Source: Morinoia aosen (taxonomy: Eukaryota > Arthropoda > Malacostraca > Amphipoda > Talitridae). From it: a stretch of DNA of 64,000 bases. The stretch covers positions 40,340,964-40,404,963 of the forward strand of contig CM059556.1 in the NCBI GenBank assembly GCA_030386875.1, in the 5' to 3' direction. Below are positions 22,865 through 35,090 of this stretch, one piece after another. Below the pieces are notes generated by a model. The model was not told the DNA's origin and did no database searches. It saw only the letters and a program-made list of their open reading frames with translations. A program made the translations under genes and the position numbers. The stretch's first letter is position 1. Every line of letters begins with the position of its first letter.

Positions 22865-23560
22865 CTGCAATTGATTGATTGATTGTAAGAAAGTTTTAGC
22901 CTCCCTTTACCACATACCACAACAAAGATGTTCAAAGAGAGGAAGGAGGAAGGCACCATTTAGTATGGAGTCAAGGGAGCGCGCAATCTACGCACAAGGT
23001 GCATAAAAACAGTAAGCTAAGATAGAAGTTCATGAAACAAGACAAAACTTGACGGAGAATGTAGTAGCTGCTGAAAAACAGGACTGCAGTAAACCGAAAA
23101 AAGTTGGTCCGTAACAAAATAAAATATTAATTCTATTTCAACAGACAAAATCAAATATCTATTCTATTTCAACACAAAATAAAATATCTATTCTATTTCA
23201 ACACAAAATAAAATATCTATTCTATTTCAACACAAAGTAAAATATCTATTCTATTTCAACACAAAATAAAATATCTATTCTATTTCAACACAAAATGAAA
23301 TATCTATCCTATTTCAACACAAAATAAAAAATCTATTCTATTTCAACACAAAATGAAATATCTATCCTATTTCAACACAAAATAAAATATCTATCCTATT
23401 TCAACACAAAATAAAATATCTATTCTATTTCAACACAAAATGAAATATCTATTCTATTTCAAAAGAAGGCCTACCTAACCTTTATCTCGGGGCCTCACAT
23501 GGTTCCCCTGGGAGCGGTAATTCCCATAGATACTATAGTTGTATCCCCCTGGGGGCACCC
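22865..23560 (+). repeat. dispersed repeat copy A with internal array
   Basis: Flanks of this segment (ttcaaagagaggaaggagga ... ggcaccatttagtatggag, and the tail with cacatggttcccctggga) recur at 34.1-34.5 kb and 54.98-55.37 kb, and weakly at 55.44 kb. Family unknown; no coding frame. Only this copy has an 11-unit array inside it. Confidence 0.75.
23131..23462. repeat. 29-bp minisatellite inside dispersed repeat copy A
   Basis: About 11 units of 'ctattctatttcaacacaaa ataaaatat' with rare substitutions. Other copies of the host repeat have one 'ttctatttcaac'-like segment at the same place. Confidence 0.9.
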
Positions 23561-24504
23561 ACTGCAATGAAGAACAAAAGTGTGAACAAGGGCTCTCGCT
23601 GAAACAATTCTCTTCTCTCAGGCATGAATGACGTTGGAATTATCGAAACATGAACAATACATAGAAAAATAGATTACATACATATAATCGTCTAATTAAG
23701 GTTTGAATAAAGTACGCGAAATTAATTAAATTATTGGTATATGATGGTAAATATATTCTGTCTCATGACCATTAAAGTTACCATACAAAAAATATGATGA
23801 AATACTTATTAAATGTTTCCAATTAACTTTGAAGTGTCAAACTAAATGAAGTTAAGGGTAAATTTCTGCTACCTTGTTTAAATTGCCATGAAGGTTAATT
23901 TTTAATTAGAAGTCTACTTCAGCGCATCCTAACGAAGGGGTTACTTCTTATTTTCTTTTCTGATGGAACAAAATAAATGAACGGTACTGGAATTGCTCAT
24001 CATTCATGAAGAGTGGTCGTTGAAATTTCGTTTATTAATGAAAAAAGAAAGAAAGAAAAGTAGTTCATTTTCAATAAAGATGGTACAAAAAAGATGGTAC
24101 ATCAGTGATTTTTAAAATATCTTAAAGTAAATACACTTATATAAAACACATGAGTAGTGTAATATCCATGTCACTAGCCGAAAACAAATGATTGAGGGCA
24201 ATGTATTCCTAAAGTTTTAAGTAAGCGAATGTTTTGAAAAACGCATACGACAACGTGAGGGCTGTAAAACTTTAGTGGTCGTTTAAATTTAGGCTGTTAT
24301 TGAGTCAGTAAAGCATTTGTAAAACACATGCAAGAACGTGAGGGCTGTAGAACTTTCTAAACTACGGTACGGAGGCAGACGCAGCAGAACATGATGTAGT
24401 AGACGTTACCAGTCACGGCACCACGCGTATAGAGAACAAATTAACTTCCTGAGCGAGAGAACTGAGGAACATCCTTTTTGTAGTTTACGTACCGTTGCTC
24501 CTCT
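23561..24504 (+). other. intron 1, unique sequence
   Basis: No gene. A segment containing 'gaacgtgagggctgta' is present twice (about 24250 and 24335). Confidence 0.4.
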
Positions 24505-24770
24505 GGTAATGGCACCCTGGATATTAGAAAAGTAAGTTCTCAGAGCAATACTTGCCAGGGATATTTGTGTGATCTTTGAAATACTGCTCTGGTATTGACA
24601 CTGAGGAAATTAAAAAAGAAAATTTCCAGAGCAATATTTTCAAATGATATTTATGTTATCCTTATAATATTGCACTGATATTGACACCCTGGAAATCAGA
24701 AGAAAAGATTTCCAGACAATATTTTCCTATAATATTTATGTTGTCTCTATAATATTCTTAGGGCGGGAAT
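24505..24770. repeat. tandem repeat, about 105-bp unit, three copies
   Basis: Diverged units with 'ttgacaccctggaaat', 'tttccagagcaatatttt' and 'gatatttatgtt' in fixed order. Confidence 0.7.
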
Positions 24771-24982
24771 CACTAATATCATACATAGCCCCATTTAAAC
24801 TATTTATTGCACTGATATTTAACGCGACGGACGATCTTGAACAAGCGCGATTTTTGACTAAGGTTACTTGATTATTTGCTCTAATTATTAGAAGCATGAA
24901 AAAGTTCCCTCAAAAAGTGCCTCCCTCGTTCCTCTCTTTGAATATATTTTTTGTGGTTGGTGAGGCGAAAACTAAATTATAG

Positions 24983-24986
24983 TTAA

Positions 24987-25033
<47 letters not shown>

Positions 25034-25060
25034 ATGAAAATATAAGTAAATAAATAAATC
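24983..25060. repeat. (TAAA)n microsatellite
   Basis: Uninterrupted TAAA units followed by a short degenerate part. Open frames over it are artefacts. Confidence 0.95.
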
Positions 25061-25335
25061 CGTAAACGAGCCATTTGCCAATAGAAAAATATTTAACTCG
25101 AAACGAAGACCACTGCACAAGATGGAGGCACTGCAAACACGACAACATTTAGCACTACCACTTAAACGAAAACAATCATCATTGCAGCGGTCGTTACAGA
25201 ACTTAAAACAAACAGAACTACGGCGGCAGCACGACGAGTCATTAAACCACATGAAAATATACAAACAGATCGCGATGGCCTAATATCACACGTGTATGAT
25301 CCCGCTTGCATGTTGCTTTCTTTAGGAATGTTTAA

Positions 25336-25548
25336 CTCTTTGACTGCGATGTGAGCCACCCAAGGAGGGAATTTTTATAATGCTGCTGACCGACCAGCAG
25401 TCACGAACTTACTTTCATAAATACTTAATCAAAACCAAAAGATGGCACGATACAGTTAATGATTGCTATTTCCAACGTTGCTAACTACAATTGACGTTAA
25501 ATTTGAGTCGAATATTAAACTTCAGTTTTACCAGCCGCAGTCAAAGTG
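25336..25548. mobile_element. TTAA-flanked MITE, best-preserved copy of the family
   Basis: TTAA at 25332-25335 and 25549-25552 encloses 213 bp with inverted ends CTCTTTGACTGCGATG and, reverse-complemented, CACTTTGACTGCGG. No coding capacity. Relatives in either orientation are at 19.6, 30.9, 43.4, 45.8, 56.0 and 60.5 kb. Confidence 0.75.
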
Positions 25549-25719
25549 TTAACTTTCTGTTCGAATCAAACCAGTGCATTTTTAGGGTCTATTTTTATTT
25601 TGTTTAGGCTTATGCGTCTCAAGTAATGTTAAGTCTCGTGCCGCTCGTACGAGTGCGTTTTTTCTTGCTTTCTCGTCAGGGCGTTGGCCGCACGCCAGCT
25701 GCTCCAGCGCTCTCTGCGG

Positions 25720-25727
25720 CTTGTGTG

Positions 25728-25759
<32 letters not shown>

Positions 25760-26190
25760 CGCGACATTCCGCTGTGTGTTGTGTGTTGTGTGTGTGTGCC
25801 ACGATATTCCGCAGTGTGTTGTGTGTTGTGTGTGACTGTGCCGCGACATTCCGTTGTGTGTTGTGTGTGTGTGACTGTGCCGCTACATTCCGCTGTGTGT
25901 TGTGTGCCCTGTGTGTTGTGTGTGTGACTGTGCTGCTACATTCCGCTGTGTGTTGTGTGCCCTGTGTGTTGTGTTTGTGACTGTGCCACTACATTCCGCT
26001 GTTTGTTGTGTACCCTGTGTTGTGTGTGTGACTGTACCGCCACATTCCGCTGTGTGTTGTGTGCCTTGTGTCGTGTGTGTGCCCTGTGTTGGGTGTGTGA
26101 CTGTGCCGCGACATTCCGTTGTGTGTTGTGTGACTGTGCCCGACATTCCGCAGCGTGTTGTGTGCCCTGTGTTGTGTGTGACGCTTCACA
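25720..26190. repeat. (GT)n and 45-60-bp minisatellite
   Basis: A (GT)n run opens an array of units with 'ccgcgacattccgctgtgtg' and 'ttgtgtgtgtgactgtg'. All six reading frames are open for long stretches because of the composition; none is a gene. Confidence 0.9.
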
Positions 26191-26274
26191 GCGCTTTCCT
26201 AAGAGATTGTAACCGGCAACGATGCCAGCGTAGTCACCACTTCGAGTTCGCTCAACAAAGAAAGAAAGAATGTT

Positions 26275-26525
26275 TTATTCAATCAAGCTTGATACATATT
26301 ATCTTGTATATGAGTTTTTCAAATGCCTTATAAATAACACTAGGACGCAATGACGGTTTCTCCTGGTCAAGCCGATACCCATTTCCAACATAGAGAGGGG
26401 AATTGAGGTTGTGTTCTCACTTTCCCCAACGGAGAAAATCACCGGGCGGCACTCTCGGAGTTTCGAACAGCCGTCCCTTCCCGCGTAGGGCACGTGCTTT
26501 AAACCACTCGGCCTCTATGATCATG
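26275..26525 (-). mobile_element. tRNA-derived SINE
   Basis: On the minus strand: a tRNA-like head (AGAGGCCGAGTGGTTTAAAG as A-box region, diverged B box around TTCGAAACTCC), the body with the GGAGAAA block, and the tail 'tgatacatattatcttgtat'. Same family as the copies at 32.5, 35.4 and 35.8 kb. Confidence 0.75.
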
Positions 26526-26574
26526 TCATAACACGACTACCAGTCATTTGAGCGAGGTCTCGCAACCGGCTACG

Positions 26575-26710
26575 CTTTCGCGTCTACACTAGCTGACGTC
26601 ACGGCAATGCTTTTGTGGTTCAAGATTGCTCTTCGTCGCGCAATCGCTGAGCTCGGCTGCGTACTACCAATAGCCCCGCAGTCGCATAATAGTAACCTGG
26701 CTTGAACTGT
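26575..26710. mobile_element. partial copy of the CRE/CCAAT-bearing MITE
   Basis: Shares 'gctgacgtcacggcaa' and 'ccaatag' with the complete copy at 28439-28713. Ends are not preserved. Confidence 0.5.
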
Positions 26711-27329
26711 GCACGAGAAATTGTACTTCAGTGATTTTTTATAAGCAATTAGCCAACTTACTTCGATCACGCACAAATTGAAAACTAAATCGTTCCCATC
26801 CTTATCATTATTCTTTTGTCTGATACAACTCAGACAAACTCGATCGTTTAATAACGCTAAAAAACAGTTTCGTGTTTTCATACACCTTTACAGGCAGGTT
26901 GGATTTCAAAACGAGCGTCTATAAAGGTTATAATAAAAATATTTTACATGGTGTCGGATTTGCATCTCAAAGCATTCTATAAAATTCGCTGCAGAGGGGC
27001 GGCTTCTTTCTCATTCTTTTGTCAGTGATGACAAAATGATAAAATTTTGTCGGGGATGACAGTGGCTAAAGACGACACATGAAGCAAAAATCAGAGAGTA
27101 AAATCAGAGGCTAAAGAGCATCCAATAATACAGTTGCGGTAGAAAGTCGTTTTGTACCAAAGAATTTAAATGAAGGGCGTAAAATTCAACAACATCTTCC
27201 CGAAATAAACATCAGTCATTTTCATTTTCAAATTCAATATTTGAACTGTTCAGTTTTTACTTCCAATGAACATTTTGATCGGCACAAAGAACATTTAGTT
27301 GAATTAGAGAATTTTTGTCTTTTCTTTTA
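26711..27329 (+). other. intron 1, unique sequence
   Basis: No gene or bounded repeat seen. Confidence 0.4.
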
Positions 27330-27760
27330 CCTCTCCTAAGTACCGTCCCTCCACTCTCTTGTACATCCTCTCTTCATCCCTTGGTGTATCCTCCCTTCCC
27401 TCTCGTGAACCCTCACTTTACCCTCTTGAGTACTCCCTCTTTCCCCCTCTGCCTCCTCTCTCTTGCGTACTTAGCCTTCCCCTTGTTTTGTACCCTCTTT
27501 CTACCCTCTAGTGCACCCTTCCTTTGTCTCGTACTCCCCTCCCCTCTATCTTTTTCGTTCACGTTCCCTCCACCCTCTTGCGTACCACCCCTCCTTCCAA
27601 TTTCTTGTGTACCCTCCTTCTCCATCACCCTCCTGTGTGCCCTCCTCCTCCTCCATCTCCCTTCAGTGTACCCTCCTCCTCCATCCCCCTCCAGTGTACT
27701 CCTCCATCAGAGCACCCTCCCCTTCCCCCCATCCCCCACCCTCATGTTTGTCAGAAGGGC
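27330..27760. repeat. pyrimidine-rich degenerate minisatellite
   Basis: About 25-30-bp diverged units around 'accctcttgcgtacc', almost all C and T on the plus strand. Strong strand asymmetry produces long open frames in three plus frames that are not genes. Confidence 0.8.
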
Positions 27761-28009
27761 CCCGCATAAACACACACGGCGGGACGGGCGGTGACGGCGG
27801 TGGAACCGTCTCAGCCACACGCGGTCACTGGGTCAAGATCGTCTTTGTGATTCATAATGAAAACTTGTCTAAGCAAACTGGCAGCGAGACGCGTCTTCAG
27901 ATCCAGGGTCCGCGTGGCGGAGGAATTCAGTTCTTTTTTTTCGGACGCACATGCAAGAGTTGCGGTGTGAACTTGCGGGAAGTGGCTCACTCACAATATT
28001 GAGTTGTGA

Positions 28010-28270
28010 CCTGCTATTTGGTGCGTGATATTTAGTGCCCACAATTTAGTGCCTGCTATTTGGTTTGATATTTGCTATTTGGTGCGTAATATTTGGTACC
28101 TGCTATTTGGTACGTGATAAGTGCTGCCAGCTATTTGGTGCGGGCAATTTGGTGCAAGGTATTTGGCGCCTTCCGTTTGATGCCTGTTATTCGATATTTG
28201 ATATTTAGTGTTTGCTATTCACTACTTACCGAAGTTGGTGTCTGCAAGTTGGTACGTGCCAAAGTTGGCT
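28010..28270. repeat. degenerate 13-15-bp tandem repeat
   Basis: Many diverged units of 'gcctgctatttggt'. Confidence 0.75.
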
Positions 28271-28438
28271 CCTGCCAAAAAACAATGGTCTCGAGCTGGC
28301 GAGAAAAAATCCAAACACTTCACAGTTCAGTGCCCTGTGGCAGACGGGGCTACGCGCAAGTAAACGCAAGGAAAAAACGTGCACCGAAGCTTCGGATCGA
28401 GGTTGCGGGTTGAACATTTCTGAGTTCAGGGGTGATAA

Positions 28439-28713
28439 CACGGTAGAGGAAATAAGGTGGGGGCTCAAACCAGTCTTTGTTTCGTTGACAGTGTGGTTTC
28501 GCTGACGTCACGGCAACGAACCAATAGCAGCGTTCATATTGCATCTGGTAAGCACTGCTACCCCCAAGTCTGGCTCCACTATTGGTCAAACGAAACTGCG
28601 TTTTGGTGACGTCGTAAAGTTTGTTTGAAATAAAGCCTTTCTATTGGCTAGCCGAACAAGAGGAGGTGTATTTTTTCCCATAGAAATGACTCTACCTTGT
28701 TTCCTCTACCGTG
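28439..28713. mobile_element. MITE with CACGGTAGAGGAAA ends (copy 1)
   Basis: A 275-bp element with inverted ends CACGGTAGAGGAAATAAGGT and its complement. The body carries TGACGTCA-type and CCAAT/ATTGG words. An inverted second copy of 274 bp lies at 62214-62487 with a likely 8-bp target duplication, pointing to the hAT type. Confidence 0.75.
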
Positions 28714-29281
28714 GTGTATCACCAATACCAACCGTCTCGAGTTTGATGCCTTTAAGACAATCATAAAAGCGTGAGTTTTGAAAGATAACTTCAGTCTTAT
28801 AAGCTAAATACAATCCGCCTTCTCTGTCTAGCCTTGAAACGAAGCTAACTCATTGTTTTTAGCTTTTGGTCCTAACATATAGATCTGTAACTCTATGCTC
28901 AAGGTCAAACTATGAACCTAATTGAAACGCTTTAAATGAGCGCTTGCTTATTTTACTAATTTAGACAACGTAGACTATGTTGTACATTTACAGTCCATGA
29001 ATATACATATAGTCTTGATTGTTTAAGGTTACCCAAGCGTTATTTCACCTCATTTAAACTCACTATTTATGCTTGTTTATGACTTCGATGTCCCATAACT
29101 GCAAAATGTAGCGAGTTAAATAATTTAGCCTGCGAATTAGTATCATGAGGAGAAATCCAAAAGAAGCTTAAGCGGAATAAGTCATATAAAAATGAGGCCC
29201 GAAAGTTAGTGAACTGGGAATTTACAACTTACAACATCGCGCGGTGCAGGGGACAACGTAAGTCTACTTAGAAGAACTTAC
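28714..29281 (+). other. intron 1, unique sequence
   Basis: No gene or bounded repeat seen. Confidence 0.4.
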
Positions 29282-29411
29282 GCTCCAGCTGTACCGCTAC
29301 GATGACGAAAATTGTTTGAAATTCTCGTCCTCGGATTGAGACATGGCAGCTAGCACCATTGCCTTGCTGGACCGGACCGCTCTTGTTTGGGTCAACGACC
29401 AGTTGATGAAG
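29282..29411 (-). other. candidate 130-nt spliced segment, coding status unclear
   Basis: On the minus strand an acceptor (TTAATGTTTTGCAG|) and a strong donor (GGAGC|GTAAGT) enclose 130 nt that is less AT-rich than its surroundings. One minus frame stays open through the segment; another ends at a stop. On the plus strand an ATG at 29343 opens MAASTIALLDRTALVWVNDQ, so strand and function are ambiguous. No family recognised. Confidence 0.2.
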
Positions 29412-30870
29412 CTGCAAAACATTAATAATTTGCAAGGCATTCGCTATTCCAATCACCAAAAGGCTTTGAAATAGCAAGGACTTCGCTATTGGAATTATAA
29501 TAGCAAGGACTTCGCTGTTGGAATTGGAATAGCAAGGATTTCGCTTTTCTAATTCCCGTTCTGAGCAATGTGGGAATGTTGACATGCTGCTTTACTGAAA
29601 GTTCTCAGAACAAATATATTTTTTACTAGAAAGGTGTACCCAATGAAAAAAATAAGTACTGGTTGCAAAAACTTACATTTGTATTGATGTCAATATCCCG
29701 TTATTGCGATAATTCTAATGATAACATTTTAAAATCGAATTCAATTCCGCAAAACAAAATTAATTTATTTAATTGGTTTTTCTCATTAATTTTGATTACT
29801 CAGACAAATATTCGGCTGACTATTTTTTTTTTGACAAAGACTGGGAAACTGTTCGAAGTACATTAACGTTTCTCAGCCCTCGAAATGAAACTTTCACAAA
29901 TTACCTTTTAGTCTAATTGCTTGTCAAATGGTTCCGCTCTAAATAACGCTTCTAGACCCGACAGGGACCGCAGAAAAAAAAGGTGTTGACGAGCGAATGT
30001 CCTCTCGATTAAGTCTACAACTCACTGAATCACGATTAAGAAGATCAGAAGAGAAACGCAGGTGGAACGCGACTTTGCTACGCAATGAAGCACGGTGAAT
30101 TTCAAAGGCTGTTTAGGGGTTGAAGGCTGTTTTTTTATCCGCCTTGATTTAAGCATGACAGCGCGCCTGCTCATATGTCTCTGAGATACGAGGGGTTGGA
30201 GATGGCTCCGAGCTCGGCAGGTTTCTTCTTAAAATAGATGCGTTTAATTGATGCACGCTCACCTGCGATTATTATTGCACACTCAGAGTACGGCCTGGGC
30301 ACATTACTGAGCTGGGCCGCAAAAACTGAGTTGCTCGACCCTGTTTTGAGTTCCGTTCTTGCGTTTACATGAATCATAAAGCTTAGAATAACTTAACTAC
30401 AGGACACGTCATTCTCTTAGTAATTTGCTCGACATTTGACATGGGTATTATGATACCCATGTAGGTTTCCTAAATTTCCATGTTAAGACATTTTTAAACC
30501 GATGATGTTTATGTGTCATCTTAATTGGAGATTAATTGTTTTCCTCACCTTTTCTTGGGAAAGACTGGGTATTTTTTGCTCAGCTCTGCTGCTGAGCATC
30601 AGGAACCCTGAGATGAATTTATCAAGTTTATGCGAATATCAGTACATTCCATCTACTACACTCACAATTTATCATAGAATATTTGCTTAGCGTTCAAAAA
30701 ATATATTGGAAAAAATTAACCGACACGGGAAAGCCAATATTTACTGGGTTTCTTAATTAACTCTGTGACTGCGACTTGATCGAAAATTTATTGTAGAAAA
30801 ATTGAATAGCGTTAAAAAAATATATTGGATAAAATGAGAAAAACATTATTTCCTGAGTCTCTTTACTATC
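29412..30870 (+). other. intron 1, mostly unique sequence
   Basis: No gene. A short triple of 'gaatagcaaggacttcgct' is present at 29467-29550. The part 30753-30870 repeats the end 'TTAACTCTGTGACTGCGA' of the MITE to its right, so an older, broken MITE copy probably lies there. Confidence 0.45.
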
Positions 30871-31099
30871 TTTGTGACTGCGACGTGAGTCATATGTGGT
30901 CGGTCGCTGCGCAAGTTTCCCTACGCTGCTCACCGACCAGTAGCCGCGAACTCGATTTAAAAAAAATGCCTAATCAAAACTAAAAAAAACGCGAACCAGT
31001 CAAATGTTTGGTATTTTTAGTATTGCTTGCTACCATTGACTTTAAATTTAAATCTGAATTGAATATTAAACTTCAGTTTCACCAGCTGCAGTCAAAGTG
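30871..31099. mobile_element. TTAA-type MITE, degenerate left end
   Basis: TGTGACTGCGACGTGAG on the left and CTGCAGTCAAAGTG|TTAA on the right. The interior, with 'attgaatattaaacttcagttt', is shared with 25336-25548 in the same orientation. Confidence 0.65.
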
Positions 31100-31437
31100 T
31101 TAAGCTAAAATTCCCAAACCTATCATATTTTCCCCCGTTGATTACAACCAAATTATCGATTCCTTACAAAAATCGTTTTTCCATTTCCGGACTGAGATAG
31201 ACAATTTGTTCTTCAAATAACAAGGGACAGTTTATGCAACCGCTAGAAAATAACAAACAAATTTTACAACACAAAGGCTGTTTGTTTCTTCCGACGTTTG
31301 AAGCCGCGTCTTAACTTTATTTTTTGCTTTGTTTGAGATCTCTGACTGCAGTGCTCACTGCGATCTTTTCTTTCTTTTGTCTTCGTGTTTTGTGTGTGCA
31401 TCACGCGTGTTATTGCGGTGGTCTCTGTGTGCTGTGT

Positions 31438-31818
31438 GTTTTATACTTAGCACGATGTGCACTGTGTGCTCACTATGCTCAGCACGACGTGCACTGTGTG
31501 TTCACTATACTCAGCACGATGTGCACTGTGTGTTCACTATACTTGACACGATGTGCACTGTGTGTTCACTATACTTGACACGATGTGCACTGTGTGTTCA
31601 CTATACTTAGCACGATGTGCACTGTGTGTTCACTATACTTGACACGATGTGCACTGTGTGTTCACTATACTTAGCACGATGTGCACGGTGTGTTCACTAT
31701 ACTTATCACGATGTGCACTGTTTGTTCACTATACTTAGCACGATGTGCACTGTGTGTTCACTTTACTCAGCACGACGTGCACTGTGTGTTCACTATACTC
31801 AGCACGATGTGCACTGCG
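31438..31818. repeat. 32-bp minisatellite
   Basis: About 12 units of 'cactgtgtgttcactatact tagcacgatgtg' with a few substitutions. The unit is not a multiple of three and all plus frames are open; this is not a gene. Confidence 0.95.
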
Positions 31819-32025
31819 TACACGATCAGAAAACACTATCTTCACGCACCCTAAAGAGACCTCTCCTCAGGGACTCCACAAAGAAGAACCATTTTCATTT
31901 CTGGTAAAAATACACGGATGTGCCTCAAAGTTGCATTAGAAGGTCACGTTCTGTGACGGAAGCATGTTCAGAAAGACGAGAGAAGATTATAAGATTTATT
32001 CCTGCCCGATAAGGTTAGAACAGAG

Positions 32026-32250
32026 GATCTTTCCCAGATAAGCCCCGCCACTATAATGCAACACATCAGTTCACCTACTTGTAAATTTCGAAATAATGCA
32101 CCTATCGACTTCAAATTACTCTCAAACGAAAGAATGTTTCAATCTTTCATTTCAATTACAATTTGAAGTCGATATGTGCATTATTTCGAAATTTACGAGT
32201 GGGTGAACTGATGTGTTGCATTAGTGGCGGGGCGCATCTGGAAAAGATTC
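32026..32250. mobile_element. foldback/MITE with 80-90-bp arms
   Basis: Left arm ccccgccactataatgcaac and onward is inverted on the right, ending gttgcattagtggcgggg. Inverted similarity continues outward to GATCTTTCCCAGAT. No target duplication recognised. Confidence 0.65.
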
Positions 32251-32504
32251 AAAACAGTGAACACAACCTGATGGCATAAGGTGCTTAAAGGGGTAATCCA
32301 AACACAAGCAGACGTTATGCCTTTCTTTGACAGATAATACCTAATACCACCGCTTTAATTTTCAGGGCACATTGCAATACATGAGGAATAAAAAAGAAAT
32401 GCCGGATAGTTCTTGTAGAGGAAGCTAATTTGTTCATTGCACACAGCCCTGTGACTGGCCGTGTCTACCACTGTATTTTTTTTTTATAATGAAGGCATCT
32501 ACGG

Positions 32505-32762
32505 ATGCTTTATTTCCAATCAAGCCTGATACATATCACCTAGTACATTGGATTTTCAAATGCCTTATAACTAACGCCAGGACGCCATGACGCTTTCCCC
32601 CGGTCAAGACCGGTACCCATTTCAGACACCTGAGTAGAGTGGGGTATTGTGCTTGGAATTTTTCTCCTATACCCAACAGAGAAAATCGCCACCGCCGAGT
32701 TTCGAACCCGGGTCTCTGCCGCACGGCGGCAGAACCTCTAGCACATGGCTATCGCGAGCACC
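32505..32762 (-). mobile_element. tRNA-derived SINE
   Basis: Minus-strand copy with head GGTTCGAAACTC-like B box (CGGGTTCGAAACTCGG), the middle 'ccggtcttgaccgg', and the tail tgtatcaggcttgattgg followed by AATAAAGCATCC. Confidence 0.8.
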
Positions 32763-32799
32763 AGGTCTACTTCGTAATTGGAGGAACGAGAGTTTTATT

Positions 32800-33150
32800 T
32801 CTTCTAGTCCACCCCCTTTATTTGAAATAAGAAAAAAAACGAAATAAAAGAAAGGCCGTGAGAAATAAAAAAATTCAACCTCTCGAGAGTTAATGAGGCC
32901 GAGTGCTAACGGCCAGTTAAAAATGTATAATAATGTTCGACAAATTCGACACACGTTCCTATTTCCTAATAATTCACGTGATATTCATTCATACTCGAAT
33001 CTGATGGATTAATGCACTGGAAATTGTGGAGTTGATGAGGCTTGTATCACAGATACGCTCATCACACACTGCAGGCTGACTTCGGACAGACAGAGAGACG
33101 GACATGCAGGCAGCAAGACAGACATCGCTTTTATTATAATATACTATTGA
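32800..33150 (-). repeat. dispersed repeat with TCTGTC-type end
   Basis: Contains, in reverse orientation, the blocks found at 34865-35090: cgaag..agcctgcagtgtgtgatgag, gcgtatctgtgatacaag, ctctcgaga and a 'tttgaaataa' stretch. Probably a transposable element of unknown class. Confidence 0.55.
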
Positions 33151-34099
33151 GCACGGCCCGCCAAAAATGACGGGATTCCATACTTTTCTTGAACAAACCT
33201 ACAGATGTGGATAACAAACAAATATTTCCATCCCAACAGCACTCTTGATAAAAAATTATTAATGTACTTGCGCACGGGTGAAACTCGTATCACAGATGCG
33301 GTCACTATGGCTATATATCTTATTGAGCGTGACAGAGAAATGGAAGAAGCGGACTCCAAACAAATAAACCAAGGGTATTATTAGGTAGTAGCAGAACCCG
33401 TGAAAATTCCTCGGACAATGTCATCCTTTAAAGCTAGGTGGTCACGTGAAAAAATTCTTGTCAATATTACCTAACCTATGCTAACCTATCCTATCCTAAT
33501 CTAACCAAACCTATCCTAAACGAACTTATCCTGATAAAATGTTAAACATATCAATGCATGTAAAGGCCATCTTTTAATGTTATTCTGAGGAATTCGGTAT
33601 CCGTGATACCGCAAACTCAGACATCCTATGTTTCTTAAGAAGCGGACACCAAACAGATATATAAATTAACACACGACGGGTATTATTAGGTTAGAAGATA
33701 GATTGATTCAGTTTTCAATTTCAGCAGTTTGGTGCTCCTCTACGTCTGACTGCTGAGAGCTCACTGCCCACGTGTCACCAAACCTCTCTCAGGAGACATG
33801 CTCTACTTGATTAATGAGAACAAAATCAGCTCCGCACGTTTAACAAATTATAAGTTACTTGTGCACCGCTGACAACGAACGCGTTGCATCAAAGTTGGAG
33901 TCATGATTCACTCGTAAAAGAACCGTGAAGTATTCCTCTTGATATTGTCATGGGAGAAGTAAATTGTTGGCATAAATAAAGTGATATTTGTGTGTGAGAT
34001 GTGAAGATACGATACCATTCAGAAGCTCATATAATTATAATTAAGATTTTACATAAAAAGCTTACACGTAAAAGAAAAAAGTGTTATGACCTCCCTTGC
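33151..34099 (+). other. intron 1, unique sequence
   Basis: No gene. 33470-33530 is a string of CCTAA/CCTATC words (reverse of TTAGG-like). Confidence 0.4.
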
Positions 34100-34500
34100 A
34101 TTTGATTAGATAGATTGGAGGGTTGTGTTAGTTTGTGTTGGATTAGGTGAGTTAATTTAAGCTTCCCTAACCGCAACAAAGGCGTTCATAAGACAGGAAG
34201 GAGGAAGGCACCATGCAGTGTGGACTTGAGGGAATGGGGAACCTACGTGCATACAAGGTGCGTAGAAACCCAAAGTTGAGGTAGAAGTTTATGAAACAAG
34301 ATAAAAATTTAAGAAGAAAGTGGTCGGTGCTGAAAAACGTGATAGCAGCGAACCGAAAAAAGAGGTCCGTAGCATAACAAATAATTTTATTTCAACAAAA
34401 CTAGTTCTACTTGAGCTCTAGCTCGAGACCTCACATTTTCCTCCTAGAAGTGCGAATTTCCATGGATTCTACAATGGTATCCCTAAAGGGTTCGTAGCGT
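34100..34500 (+). repeat. dispersed repeat copy B
   Basis: Same family as 22865-23560 without the internal array: 'aggaaggaggaaggcaccat', 'gaaacaagataaaa', 'ccgaaaaaagaggtccgta' and 'cctcacattttcctcc' in order. Confidence 0.7.
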
Positions 34501-34864
34501 TACGATTGTTCGTAGATGCGACATAGGTAGTTGTGTGAAACAAAAAAAAACGTATAAGAAAGAAAAATACATATTAGGTGGAATATACATGAAACAAGAC
34601 CACCCCTAATCTTTTAGGTTGGGTCACTTTTGCAGGCTCAGGTGACGAAAAATCAGCTACGTTGAAAATTATTACAAAGCAGGTAATACTGACACAAAAT
34701 ATACACGACTGGGAACAACATTCGACGTCATTTTCAAAAAGCGAAATTGGATTAGAGGGATGATGTTCCACCCACATTATTGAGTTGGAATGACATCTGT
34801 AGCGTTCCAATAGCAGCAATTCTTATGTCTGTAGTACTTGAGCTCACCTCCATTTATCGGGAAT

Positions 34865-35090
34865 CTATACTATAATAAGAGCCGCGTCCGTCGGCCTGTC
34901 TGTCTGTCTGTCTGTCCGAAGCCAGCCTGCAGTGTGTGATGAGCGTATCTGTGATACAAGCTCAGCCTCATCAACTCTCGAGAGATTGAATTTTTTTTAC
35001 TTCTTACAGCCATTCTTTCATATCGTCTTCTTTCTTATTTCAAATAAAGGGGGGCGGGGGGGGGGGGGGGGGGGGGGTGGACTAGTATTT
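34865..35090 (+). repeat. dispersed repeat with TCTGTC-type end, second copy
   Basis: Plus-oriented partner of 32800-33150. It begins actataataagagccgcgtc, runs through (TCTG)n, and ends at a long poly-G run (about 35050-35077). Confidence 0.55.

Noticed and set aside
27315-28002. Pro/Ser/Leu-rich plus frames of up to 163 codons
   Set aside because: They arise from the pyrimidine-rich degenerate repeat; no supported splice borders or start context.
33470-33530. Telomeric (CCTAA)n tract
   Set aside because: Only short, irregular CCTAA/CCTATC words; no true telomere array.
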